Under the pieces are notes generated by a model, which was not told the origin of the DNA, searched no databases, and saw nothing but the letters and a program-made list of their open reading frames with translations. The translations under genes were made by a program, and so were the position numbers. Positions 23,700 through 36,129 of a DNA stretch of 64,000 bases are shown here, in pieces. The stretch is from Ziziphus jujuba (lineage: Eukaryota > Streptophyta > Magnoliopsida > Rosales > Rhamnaceae). The stretch is taken from positions 26,350,001 through 26,414,000 of the forward strand of contig NC_083379.1 in NCBI RefSeq assembly GCF_031755915.1, read 5' to 3'. Position 1 is the stretch's first letter. Every line of letters starts with the position of its first letter.

Positions 23700-26600
23700 T
23701 TTAACAAAGTAACACTTATTGAATTTGATAAATAAAAACTTCATTAACATTTAAATAAAATTTTTTATATAATTAAATGAAAAAAAAAGCAAATTATAAT
23801 AACATTCAATTCGCAGCTTCAACTCCAACAAAATTTTTCAGAACATTCACCTCACATACAATCTATGTAGGAGTTTTTAGAAACAAAACTAGCACTATCA
23901 TAAAATAATGGAAAGAGCACTTAAAAAACAACAGGAAGAATACTTGTTGTTTCCTTTTTTTTAAAATAGCTCATCCTTGTCACCTATAAATCACTTGCAT
24001 TTTCAAGTGATATTTGAGAAGATGCGGCAACAATCCATGAATGATATAAACTTCAATAAATTGCATTCATATAAAATTTTATGGAAATAAATCTTGCACT
24101 ATCATGTTTAAAAAAGGTTATAGAGCTTTTTTCCTCTTTCTTTTTCTCTTTCCTAGTCTTTCAGCAATTCATATCATCTTCACATACAAGGTTGGAGTCA
24201 AAACTAGCTTGCTTTCAGTTGGGTATAAGGTTTGGCTCTATGGTTTAGATTTTATCATTTTTAAATGTGTTATAGAAAGAAGGAAAAAAAATGTAGATAA
24301 AGATCTTTGACTTTATAATTTTTGCATGTGATAATGTATTTAATAGAAATTGAGGGTTTATATTGACTTGACAAAAACCCACCACATTTGATAAAGATAT
24401 AAGTTAAATGAGGATTTAAAAGTGGATTGGATGAGACTTTAAGTTGATTAGATGACTAATGAGGTTAGTAAACATTTTTGAACTTGGTACGTTAATGGTA
24501 GGTAAATGAATGAATCATTAATTGAATTTCTGGTTTGAGTAAAACTGTGCATATTATGTTCCAGAACTCCATTTATCAGGATTCCCAAATTAATTTTGAG
24601 ATAATTAATTGCCAATTGTTGTACCATCCAGTATTTTGATGTTATGTTTACCAAAATCAATTGGTCAGGATTTTCGATATATTGTCAGAACAATTAATTG
24701 AGGGAGTATATTACATTCCCTTCCTTTCAATATACACATCTATGATTTGCTTTCAATGATATAAACTTTATGATTGTCTTTTAAGTAGTAGTGATCTTTA
24801 GTTATTATCAGGACAATCATTATAAGTTTCATGTTATTTGTCATAATATTAAAGAAGATATTAAGGATTGTTAAATTAATTTAGCAATGCAAGTAAAAGA
24901 AAGGATGCCATTGAATTTGACAAATGAAAACTTTCATCAATATCTAAATAAAATATTTTACAAGGTCAAATAAAATAATAATAACATTGAGTTTACAACT
25001 CTAGCTTAACATAATTTCCCACTAGATTCATCTCCAATAGCATATAAAATATCCGGGATCTTTTAACAATAAATTTTACACTATCAAAAATTAATGGGAA
25101 AAGCACCTAAAAAAGAATAGGAGGAATACTCTTTGCTTCTTTTTCTGAAGTACCTCATCCCAGTCACCAATAGATCTTTGCCATCTTCAAATTATATATG
25201 CAAATGCACAGCAACAAACCATAGATAATAAATCCATAAAAAAGCTTCCATAAGTTTCAACAGCTTTCATTACAATAGATGTTGGGAACAAACATAAAGA
25301 GCTTTATGAAAAAACAAAAAAAACAAAAAAAAAAAAAACAAAACGAAAACAAAAACAAAAAACAAAAAATCTTACGCTATCATGTCAACATCAAGAGGTT
25401 TTAGAGCTTCATCCATTTTTTTTTTCTCTTTCTCTATCTCTCAACAGTCCACCTCATGTTCACGAATAAAATTGGCTTAAGAACTAGTTCTTTTTTATTT
25501 TTTGTCTTTAAGTTTTTTCAAAGGTATAGGGTTTGAGTTTTATTTTTTGAAAACATATTAGAGAGAGAGGGAAAGGGAGAATGAGACATAGATGGAAATC
25601 GAACGATATTATTTTGCTTGAGATAAAAATTGAAGTTTTTCAGAAGCGTAATCCTGTTTTAAGGTATGATGATTTAATAGAAATTGGTGGGTTGGGTTTA
25701 TATTAATTTGTCATAAACCTACCATAGTTGGTAAGAATATGGATCCAAAAAGTAGATTGGACGGTTAAGGAATTGGTAAAAATAGTAATTGTTTTTTAAC
25801 ATGATAGATAACATGTAGGTAAATGGATCATCCATTAAATTTTTGTTATGGGATAAAACCATGGATATTGTGTTTCCCAAACTCCATTTGTTGGGATTTT
25901 TTAATATAATGGTGGGACACTTAGCTGGTAAATTATTTTATGATCCAATTACGTGATATTGTGTTTCTCAAACTCCATTTGTCAAGATTCTTGGTATAAT
26001 GTCAAGACAATTAATTGGCAAATTATTTCACAATCTAATTATATGTAATATCATATTTCTCGAACTCCATTTGTCGGGATTTCCATTATTATGAAGGGAC
26101 AATTAATTGGCAACTTATTATATTTCTTTTCTCATGTTTGTTTTTCCAATCTCAATAACTTAAGAATCTTGATTTAAAATCTCCCCATACTCCTTTTCTT
26201 TTCTACATGTGTTTGGATGCTCATAAGATTGTACATATACATCATCCTCAATTGCACCTAGAAATATGATACTTGTATATTCTTGAGGTTTGGAATTTTG
26301 AATACATAAGTAAAGTACATCAACAACAATATTCTTGGTGCTGCAACATCTTTTGTGCTTTTGCTCCTAGGAAATTTTCCCAAGAACCTCGTAGCAATCA
26401 CCTATATTTCATTAGCATTTTCAAGTTAAAGGTGGGAGTACACAACAATGATGCATAGGTGACATATAAGCTAGGAAAGCTCCCACATTCTAACAGCATT
26501 CTTCATAGTAGATTGTGGAAACAATTGTAAGGAATTATGTGGAAAAATGTCTTGCACTACCTGATTTAAAAGAGGATTTGAAGCTTTTTCCTTTGTTTTT

Positions 26601-27700
26601 CTTCATATTCTTTCAATCATAACGATGGGTATCATGTTATTTCTCAACCATCTTCAACATCTTCACAAACATATTGGAATTGCCTAAGTGTTTATAGGAT
26701 TTAAGAGTGTGTTTTAGTTTTTCAAATTAAAAAGACATAATAACAAACATAAATGGAAAGAAATATGGAGATAGCAATGGATTTTTGCACATGATGTTTA
26801 TATATACATAACTGGTGTGTAAAGATACGAAAATGGAATTAAATTTGAGTGTTTATGACGATTTGCTATAAACTCATCACAAACACCTACCGCCCACCAC
26901 AAAAGATACATGAGATGTAAATATAATTTATGTTGATTGGATACTATAAGTAAATAGATTTGATGGGAATAGTAATAGGATTTTTAGTTGACCTTGGAGT
27001 TTGATCAGACTTGAACTTTAGAATATTAATGTCCTAATTTCTAAAGGTTGTGATCCTCAATTTAAGGTCAAAGCATTCATAGTTATCGCCATGACATGTA
27101 CCCATTAAAGATTTAAGTATATGTTATATATTGGAATTTTATATTAACATTAACATTGAACAATTCATAGTACATCAACATTAACATCTAACCTTCAATA
27201 ATATATCAACATTAACATTTTTCATAATAAAAAAAAAAAATACATCCAACATTCAATAACATCAATATTAGCATTTTTCATAATAAAAAAAGGAATACTT
27301 AAGAGAAGATCAAATACCAAATGTCAAACTCATCAGACATCAAAAGTTAGGAGAATGAATTCCATTTCATTGGTGATGAAAATGATAATGTCCGATCCGT
27401 TCTTGATATATCTCATAACACATAAAAAAAGGTCCCAAACGTTCTAATAGCATTCTTCACAACCAATTGCAGGAACAACTGTATAAGAGGTTGTGGAAAA
27501 AAATCTTGTACTATCACATTCCAAAGGGGGTTTAGAGCTTTTTCTCTTTCCTCAGCTAGAATGACGAGTTACACCTCATCTTTCAACACTCCTCGTCATC
27601 TTTACAAGTGTGTTTTAGTTTTTGAATAGGTATAAGAAATAGTGATAGAGACAGAGAAAGTGGTTTGCAAAAGAAAATGAATTGAAGGTTTTTACTTATA
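23700..27700. repeat. Degenerate array of ~1.0-1.3-kb units
   Basis: A block reading roughly AAATCTTGCACTATCATG, then AGAGGTTTTAGAGCTTTTTC and TCTTTC, recurs at about 24088, 25368, 26548 and 27500. Each is preceded by related sequence (AGGAATACT..., CATTCTTCA..., TTGTGGAAACAA) and followed by a GAGAGA-type stretch with a downstream short-motif cluster. Spacings are about 1280, 1180 and 950 bases. Units are strongly diverged. Their origin is unknown; no protein similarity was recognised. Confidence 0.65.
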
Positions 27701-28626
27701 ATGTTTAAATATATGAAAATGGTAGAGATAGAAAGTAATGCTAATTAAATTGAAGAGTCTGTTGGATGGTTTTTGTGGAGTTGACATGTTATTTTAAATT
27801 TGGTTTGCGTGGTGTTTGTTTACAATTATATTTTCTCAAGAATAGCATAAATGAAATGTCTCGATATATAGTCAGGACAATCTAGATCAATATATATGTT
27901 CGTTATTCTTCATATGTTTGTTTCCTAAGTTTTAATTACCAAGATGCTAGGGACGTTTGAATTTTTAGATGTTATTTTTTGGTCAAACATAATTTTTCCC
28001 TATTTGTTAAACTCAATCAAGGCTTTTAATATAAAGTAAAGGAGATGAAACATTTATTTGAAAATTATATACATGTTTTAATGTTCCCAAGTATTAGACC
28101 GAATTGTAGAGTTTGAGAGTCTTGATATGAATCTAGGACATTAGTTTGACAAATATATCTATATATATATATATATATATATGTTTTTTCACAACTTTGT
28201 ATTTCAAAGTGTAAACTACTATGATAATGCAAACTTTGATATACATTCCATAACCATTATCATACATATTATTTAAAAAATAAAATAAATGAGTACATCA
28301 TCTTCAATAAGCCAAGGAAAAGGGGGAAAGGGAATTGAAATAAAACTAGAAACGATAAGAAAAGAAACAAACATCAGCAACATTGGCTCAAATCGAGCTG
28401 CAGCTATAAACTCATATCAAGTTGTAAAATGCTTCTTAAAGTTGTGGAACTTGAAATTATAGGTAGATACTTCGCATCATTTGTATCTTCAATCCTAGGA
28501 AGGTGCCAATGATCTGAAAATGAATTTACTGATAATTTCAAGAGCCTAACTCTCTAAAGTATCACATCTTAAAACATCATGTGAATTTAAGGCCCAACTC
28601 CATCTGAACCAAAGTTGTCGATGTTT
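27701..28626. other. Continuation of the degenerate repeat landscape
   Basis: Contains more copies of the short GATATATAGTCAGGACA-type motif (about 27865-27895 and 28110-28140) and a TA microsatellite at about 28151-28182. No coding similarity was seen. It ends at the candidate target site ATGTTT (28621-28626). Confidence 0.45.
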
Positions 28627-30236
28627 ATTGATGTGTAAAATCAACTCGCAAGTGCACGAATTGTTTTCAAGTAATAAAGTGAAAAAATAGGGTTGTTGTA
28701 CCCAAGGGATTAAGAGTTAAGTGTTAAAAATAATTAGGTTTTGGTAATATTTAAACTAGCAATTCATATGACAATTAAAAATTAATTAAACTAAAACTAA
28801 ACAAACCAATCGATTAAAACTAAACAAATTTCAAGTAAGCGAGTAAATTTAATAATTATGAACACTAGGACATTTAATTTCACCACTAAATATTCCAATT
28901 TCATTAATTGGTAATATTGTTAACTCACATAACCTAATTTATTCCTTCCAGCTTATAAATTAAATCATGCAAATTCATTAAGCTAGATTAAGCAAATAAT
29001 ATGGCATGAGACATAATTATTTTATAATCATTTATGCATTCATGTAAATCATTGTAGATTCATACTATCATCCTTTTCCCAAGCTCAAATATTATTAAAA
29101 TCATTCATTCCTTCTGGCCTATAAAAGCATTAAGCATACTAATATTTATTAACAAAGCATATTACTAATTAAATAAAACTGAACACATAAAGTAATTAAA
29201 CATTTATTGGACTACATTAGAGCCCTAGTTATAAAAATTAGTTCATGGTAAAAATAAATTCAACATCCATAATTATTAAAAACAAGGTTCACAATTAAAG
29301 AGATAAGAGAAGAGAATAAAAACTAGTGAAGAAATCCTCCAAAAGCTTTCCAAGCCATGACCTTCTTTTCCAAGCAAACTCACATCTATTCCTTCTTCAA
29401 GCTCTCCAATAGATCTCTTGAAACTCTAAAACTCTAAAACATTATAACCTTTTTAAGAGAACTTAAGAAAGTCCCAAATTTTGGTTTATTTCTATTCAAG
29501 TCTCTTAAAACCTCCTTAATAACTCTCTAAGCTTGTATATATTCTTTCAATAAGGTGAGGACTATATATATAGGATCTTATGAACCTTTTTCTCTGTTTT
29601 CAATATAGAACTCTTGCAAGACATCTTTTTAAAGTCATTAAAAATGTTGAATGAATTTCATGTGTAAAAAGAAAACTTGATATTACTTGCTTCCCACAAC
29701 TTTCATTTTCCCTAATTCCTTCTATGAAAATTATTAATTAGTCTAATTTACCCTTAATGAAGATGTGACATGACATATGCTTCATTAATTATAAATTAGC
29801 CAACTTGACCTTTGGATTGTCTTGATTCCCTTTTCTAATCAATGATAGAGATTTAACTAACATATTCATTTTATAAATTCCGAACTTCAAATGATGATAT
29901 CTTTTTGCTTGCACCTTGGAATCCAAACATAATGTAATATTTGAAATCGTCAGATCGTGAGAAATCATATAACATTCACTTCTACTATGAAATTCCCGAC
30001 GGAATTTTTTTGGAATCTTCAAGGAATCTTTAAGAATCTTCTTAGTGTTTGGTCTGTTTGAGCTCTAATCTTAGTGTTCACCCTAATTCGACCCAAAGAA
30101 TCCATTTTTATGGTTGTTATCTTGGAATTCTTTCTCCATCTAGATTTTAGACCAAAAAAAATGATTAAGTATACTTCCATAACAAATTAACATAAATTAA
30201 CAAATATTATGCTATAAATATAGTATAAAATCATCA
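28627..30236. mobile_element. Candidate 1.6-kb non-coding insertion
   Basis: The segment starts ATTGATGTGTAAAATC followed by AACTCGCAAGTGCACGAATT, and ends TATAAAATCATCA. It is flanked by ATGTTT at 28621-28626 and 30237-30242, a possible 6-bp target duplication. The ends are weakly inverted (TTGATG against TGATGA). It separates two stretches of the motif-rich array. The CTCGCAAGTGCACGAA phrase is one I associate with a widespread plant repeat, but the class (non-autonomous LTR or DNA element) is uncertain. No protein-coding remnant was recognised. Confidence 0.5.
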
Positions 30237-30242
30237 ATGTTT

Positions 30243-31515
30243 TAGGCCTAACATTTGCTTCTTTTCAATCGCTTCTAGTTTGTCTTAATACCTCTCCCCA
30301 TTTTCTTTGCCTTGTGGTATGTTATGTGCAATTTCTAAGGTCATGCTTCCATCCCAAACACATGGCAATGATCTAATGGCAACATCCTCATCTAGGATGC
30401 TCTCATGTTTGATGGCATTTTGATTGCATAGTTGTATGGAAGTTTTCTACAAATAAGGGAGAGATAGATGGATATGGAGAGGGAAATAGGGAGATGGGCA
30501 AAGAGACAGAATAAATTGAAGAGTTTTTTTGCAACTGATATTTAAGTATACGTGGAATATAATGAAATAAGATAATTAGTAGAGATAGATGAAGATCAAA
30601 TGGATGGATCCCAGGAAAATTTAAATGATTAGATAGGTAGGTAAAAATGATGGGTAAATCAGCTTAAATCCAACATCAACAATGTAAGATAAGTCATTAA
30701 TGGGGCTTTTTTGGGTAGGTAATTGGATGAATAATGACAATAGAATAGTAAATGGGCTTAAAATCCAACATCAGCATTGGAGAATGGGGAAATGGGCCAT
30801 TAATGGTTGATTTTGGTAGGCAAATGGATGAATTAAGTCTTTTATGCAGTTTATTTTTATATTTGTTGATCAAACATTGAGAATCTAGATTTCATGAGTC
30901 CCTACATACAGCATGTGCATATTGTCGACATATATATCCATAAGTATATAATCTCGAATTAGAAAGTCACGATCCCGAGATATAGTCGAGACACAAATTG
31001 TCTTCAATCTCCAAACAAACTAAGTTTCCAAGGTTTTTTTGATTTACCACTAGGTTTTTTAGTTTTACATATTTATACAGTATTGCAGGTTTTTAAAGTC
31101 TATAAACATGGTTCAAACAATATTGTACACAAACTTAAACATTGTTGAAAACCAGAGAGTGAAAATGAAGATAAAACCAAACAAAAGTGGATATCAAACT
31201 CTATTAGAATTCATTTCCTCTTAATTAACCCTCCAAAATAGATGTCAAAACAAACCTTGAGATTTTTAATTGCGATTAATAGTCCTTCCAGTCCTTCCAA
31301 ACGCAAATATCTAATAAAAAGGGTGATTTATGGAAGAAAAAGTTTTAATATCATATTTGCGATAGGTGGGCATCCAAAGTTGAAGACAAGGGTAAATTGA
31401 AAATACAAATAATTTGCAAACAGTGAGGGAGTATAAAAATTTGAAAATTGGAATCGGTGGGACGTCTTTATCTGACTCATGAGAGGTGCACAGATCGTAA
31501 TTACCCCGCATAAAT
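30243..31515. other. Degenerate array tail and AFG1 downstream region
   Basis: Words typical of the 23.7-27.7-kb units return (GAGAGATAGATGGATATGG at 30468, ATTGAAGAGTTTTTTTGCAA at 30514) and the last short motif lies at about 30960-31000. Sequence from 31000 on resembles ordinary intergenic DNA. No gene was seen. Confidence 0.4.
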
Positions 31516-31659
31516 TGACATATTTATTTGTAGAAATGAGAGGTTATTGTGATGCATCTTTGACAACATCAGCTGTCTGTTACATGATGACATATTTATT
31601 TGTAGAAATGAGAGGTTATTCTGATGCATCTTTGACAACATCAGCTGTCTGTTACATGA
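31516..31659. repeat. Near-perfect 72-bp tandem duplication
   Basis: Copies at 31516-31587 and 31588-31659 differ at one base (G/C). The period is a multiple of three, so an open frame runs through both. It lies about 180 bases beyond the AFG1 stop and shows no similarity to a known protein. The near identity implies a recent event. Confidence 0.95.
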
Positions 31660-31837
31660 ACACTTTATATACGATAACATTACATTTTATTGAAGTAACA
31701 AATAGCACATCTTCTGAAACTCATATCTCACTTTCCTTCACCTACTGAACTCAATTTTTCTTCCAGGTAAATCGTTGAAATATTTCTCTGTATAATTCAT
31801 GTAGCAGATCCTGATTTAAACCTTCCCATTTCCCACT

Positions 31838-34800
31838 CTATTGCTTCTCTGCTACCATGGCAGCATGGTGCTCTAAGTATTCTTTGCTATTCATCTCTGT
31901 TAATCTAGAATTATCAACGGTTTCACAGTCAGCAATGTAATGAAAACAATAAGCACTACGGAACTGCTCTTCACAGAACATGAAACAAAAAGACTTCACC
32001 TAAGGGTTAAAAAGTCTAAGTAACAAGCAGTGAATAACAAGTGTAGTGGTACAATTGAAGTGGCAAATCTGCAAATGCCACACTGTTACAACCCTGTATT
32101 AATTATCCATATATAGCTATCAAACAATATGAAGGGTTACAGCCAAGGATAAAGCTAGAGTATATACTCAGGGAGCATCATTGAATCAATATTTAAAAAA
32201 AATTTACTGATATGTTTTGAGAATACACTTGCATAGATTAGTAAACATGTGGAATGGGTAAACAAGATGGCAGTAGAACTTGAAAGACCCGATCATCCTT
32301 CATTATGTTTGCATCTTCCAATAATAAACAACTTAAAATGTTCTTCAATTATTAACAGATGTTGCTAAATCTATCAAGGAAAGGAACCAAATCAAGCATT
32401 TAATTAACTTCTTGGTGATCCAAATGTACAAGAATAAATTGTCTTTTTTCCAATGAAGAGAATTGACAGGCCATATTATATTTTTTCCTTTAATTTTAGT
32501 CACACATATTATTTACCAAAATAGGATGTCTTTTACTTGAAAAGATCAGCAGCTGAGCGGTGAGCGAATAATGAGAAAAGCGGAAAGTAAGTATACAATT
32601 TCATGTCAGCAACGGCTGATTAGATCAACCTATTATTCTATAAACTCCTAAAGAATCTGTAGCATAGCATCATACCTACTAATAGTGCGGTCTTTTGCGA
32701 AACCCAGCTCATTGTCCACACAAAGGTCAGAGTCATCATTTTTCCTTGACCTTGAAGAGGTTCTAGGTGCAATCTGTTGAGCATCAGCAATTGTTACTAT
32801 TCTTTCAAAAAGTTCTACCGGACAGCCCTCAGCTGTACACAAAAGTCTGCCCTTGTTCTCATACATCACCTGTAACCACAATGGTGAATAGCATTATTCC
32901 AACTCCAGCTTCTCCTTTAAAAAAAAAAAAACAAAAAAAAAAAACAAAAAAAAAATAAAAAAACAAAAAGAAAAAATTACAGAGAAATATCTACATTTAT
33001 GCATACAATAAGCTTGTGGAGGAATGTTCAAGTTTCACCTTATATATCTATATCTCAATCAGGCTATTTCCATACATCTATAGCATTTGTAAGCCCAATC
33101 AACTCCCTTATTTTACAATGTTTATCTCAAAAAAAAAGTTACACTTGCTGAAAGAATAAATTAAGACACCTTAACGACTTCCATACCATTTCCATGGCAT
33201 TTGTAGGCCCGCATAAACTCCCTTACTGAAAAATGTTTTTTCACATAAAAATTAACTCTTGCAGGAAAAGAAAATCAACACAACATAACAATATAATTTT
33301 TAAAATAAAATTGATGGGGAAAAAAAAAAAAAAAAAGGCACAAACTCTTTCCAAATGCAATATAAAATCAACAGCATCATATGATCCACATGCTACTCAC
33401 TCCCAGTTTAACCATAGCCAATATGCATGAAAACCTTTTAAGTCTTACAGGACTATATCATGGAAAAAGAAATTCCAATTGCTCCCAAACCCAGACAAAT
33501 CTCTATTTGTCTACTTCAGGGAAAAGTTTAATCAAATTTGCAAGACCAATTTCTATAGGTCATCACATGGCAACTTGGCCTTTTGCAAGGCTTACAAGAA
33601 GTCCAAAGTACAATTTTCTGTCAAACATTTCCAAGAATTGGGAGATGCTGGAAGAACATATCAAAAATCAAATATCCATTGAATGCATTTGGACATCTCA
33701 TACTTAGCAAACTATAATAAAAGACCAATTAAATAAATCTACAAGAGGTCAGGGTAACGCAACCATAGTTAGAAAGAACCAATATTGACTAATTAATGAT
33801 GAAATGGAACATACATCAACTAAAGTGACAAACCGGTACGCTGCTGTCCTGTTGTTGAGTCCAAATATTGGGACACCGTCCAACACAAGTGTATGAAAAT
33901 TCTCTGTGAAAGAAAACAAAGAAACTTGCATAAGCATTGAAGAAAATGCCTACATTGTATAATTAAGCCATGCGAAGGACTCCTGACGCCAGGTTGATAG
34001 TTTGTAGTTTGTACAAAATACGAACTACCCATTAGGAAAAACACTTTCCACTTCATTTGAACAATTTAAAGGTTCAGAAATAGAAAAATGAATGTCAAGT
34101 GGAGAAGGGCTCAAATTATCCACATAGAAGCAGTCAGTTTCCTAGGATTATGAACATATACTTTGATATCCATGTCCAAATTCACTCTGCTAAATCAAAA
34201 ATACTTACTGAACAATCCAAAATAATCTGCAGCACCAAGAGGCCTGTCACACAGTTCCTCGAAAGGAAAATATGCACATCCATTTGCACCAAGTGGAACC
34301 TATTGCATTAAATAATAAAGAACCAATATAAGACTAGGTATTGTGTATAACATTATGGAAATATAACTTAGCAAATACCTGCAATGTCCTTCCCATCACT
34401 ACTTCCACCTCTTGTGGACAAGCTTTATCTTGTCCAATTAATTGTTGAAATTTTTGTTTAAGAAAGACTGACAAATCTTTTCCAATAAAGTAGAAACCTT
34501 GCTCAGACTGCATTCAAGTACAAACATGAAAAACTTTGTTATTATAATTTTCACCAGAAAATGCAGAACATTCTGAGAAATCTAAAAGGACTAGATATCA
34601 TACCGAAGTCAATTTTCGATAGTCTACTGACGAAGCAATTTCATGAACTACACATCTTTCCTATAACGAAAATGAATTTCAAATCATTAAGTAAATCATA
34701 AGAAGAAGAAGAAGAAGAAGAAGAAGCAGAAGGCATGAACATTTGAATCAGATCAGCATTCCCAAAATATGCAAATGATAAGTAGAAGACATGAGCATTG

Positions 34801-36059
34801 GAACCAGATCAGCATTCCTAAAATATGAAAATAATACGTGAAGGGCCTAAACACACTATGGCAGTTACTAAATAATAACCAATTAAACTTTAGCTCCTAT
34901 CAGCGTAACTCTAAAAATCCTACGCACTTTTTGCTATTTTCTCTTTCCTTCTGTACCATCTTCTGTCATAAACTATCCTTAAAGTTATAGAATTGAAACA
35001 ATCTAATCTCTGCTCCCAAGTGAGACAAGATTCACCCATACCTTCAATGTGCAAATGAAGGGCAGAAACAGCTCCCTTTGCAACCCACCTTCGTACAGTT
35101 TGTCAGGAGCACGATTTGAAGTGGAAACAAGAATCTACACTTAACTCGTACCATATGGACAAAGCAAACAGTTATTTTAATTTTCAGAAGAGAACTCAGA
35201 AATTGAAATGGTAAAGATTTACTGAGAATAGAACATATGATATTGAAAGATCTATTGAGAATAGAATATATGTTGAACTACTTACAACACCATTGCTGAA
35301 TAGATGTCCAAACAGACGGTTTAGGATTAATGCATCAGCAACATCAGTTACCTCAAGAGCACATAGAAAGGAAAATCAATATATGACCTTGAGTCACAGA
35401 TAAGTCAGATATGGTTACAAGCGCAAGGGAAAAAGTGGTACTACTATCTCTAGCATACCATGAATTCATCCAGACACAATAAAATAGCCTCATCAGATAT
35501 CTCTCCAGCAACCACTTCAAGTGGATCTGCCACACCCTTGTGTTTCTGCATTTAGATAGAATATTTATATTAATTAGCTTGCTGCAATATTTGCATAACA
35601 TGCACTTCCATGTATATGAGGACCCACAGCCATACAAGAGAAATGGAGAACAAATCCAGTCAACAGAAATGGCAAAATGAACCACTTTTCATATTTTTTA
35701 CATTTTATGCTGACTTCTACATCAAATTCAAGGCATAATGGATTGTTTGACTAAAATAGAGGCACTGGACCTCAAATATTAAACAAACTATAATACCAGG
35801 GCAATCATTTGTATGGTGCACCAAGAATTTTGACAGCAAAAAGAATAAATATCCAGCTCATATCGACATGAGTACAAAGTCTCCAATTATTGAAAGAGAA
35901 ACATCCAACAATTATTACACAGGTTGAACAACATAATCAGGAAAAATAAAGTAGCCATGTGTGTGTGAGAGAGTGTAGCTTGCATTAAAAATAAAGTAGC
36001 CAGGTTGGACAACATAACAGGCACAGAGTCTAGCTTGCATTAAAATTAAAGTAGCCATA

Positions 36060-36129
<70 letters not shown>

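Noticed and set aside
31479..31748. 89-codon frame across the 72-bp duplication as a repeat protein
   Set aside because: The frame exists only because a 72-bp piece was duplicated; there is no known domain, no clear splice context, and it lies beyond the end of a gene on the other strand.
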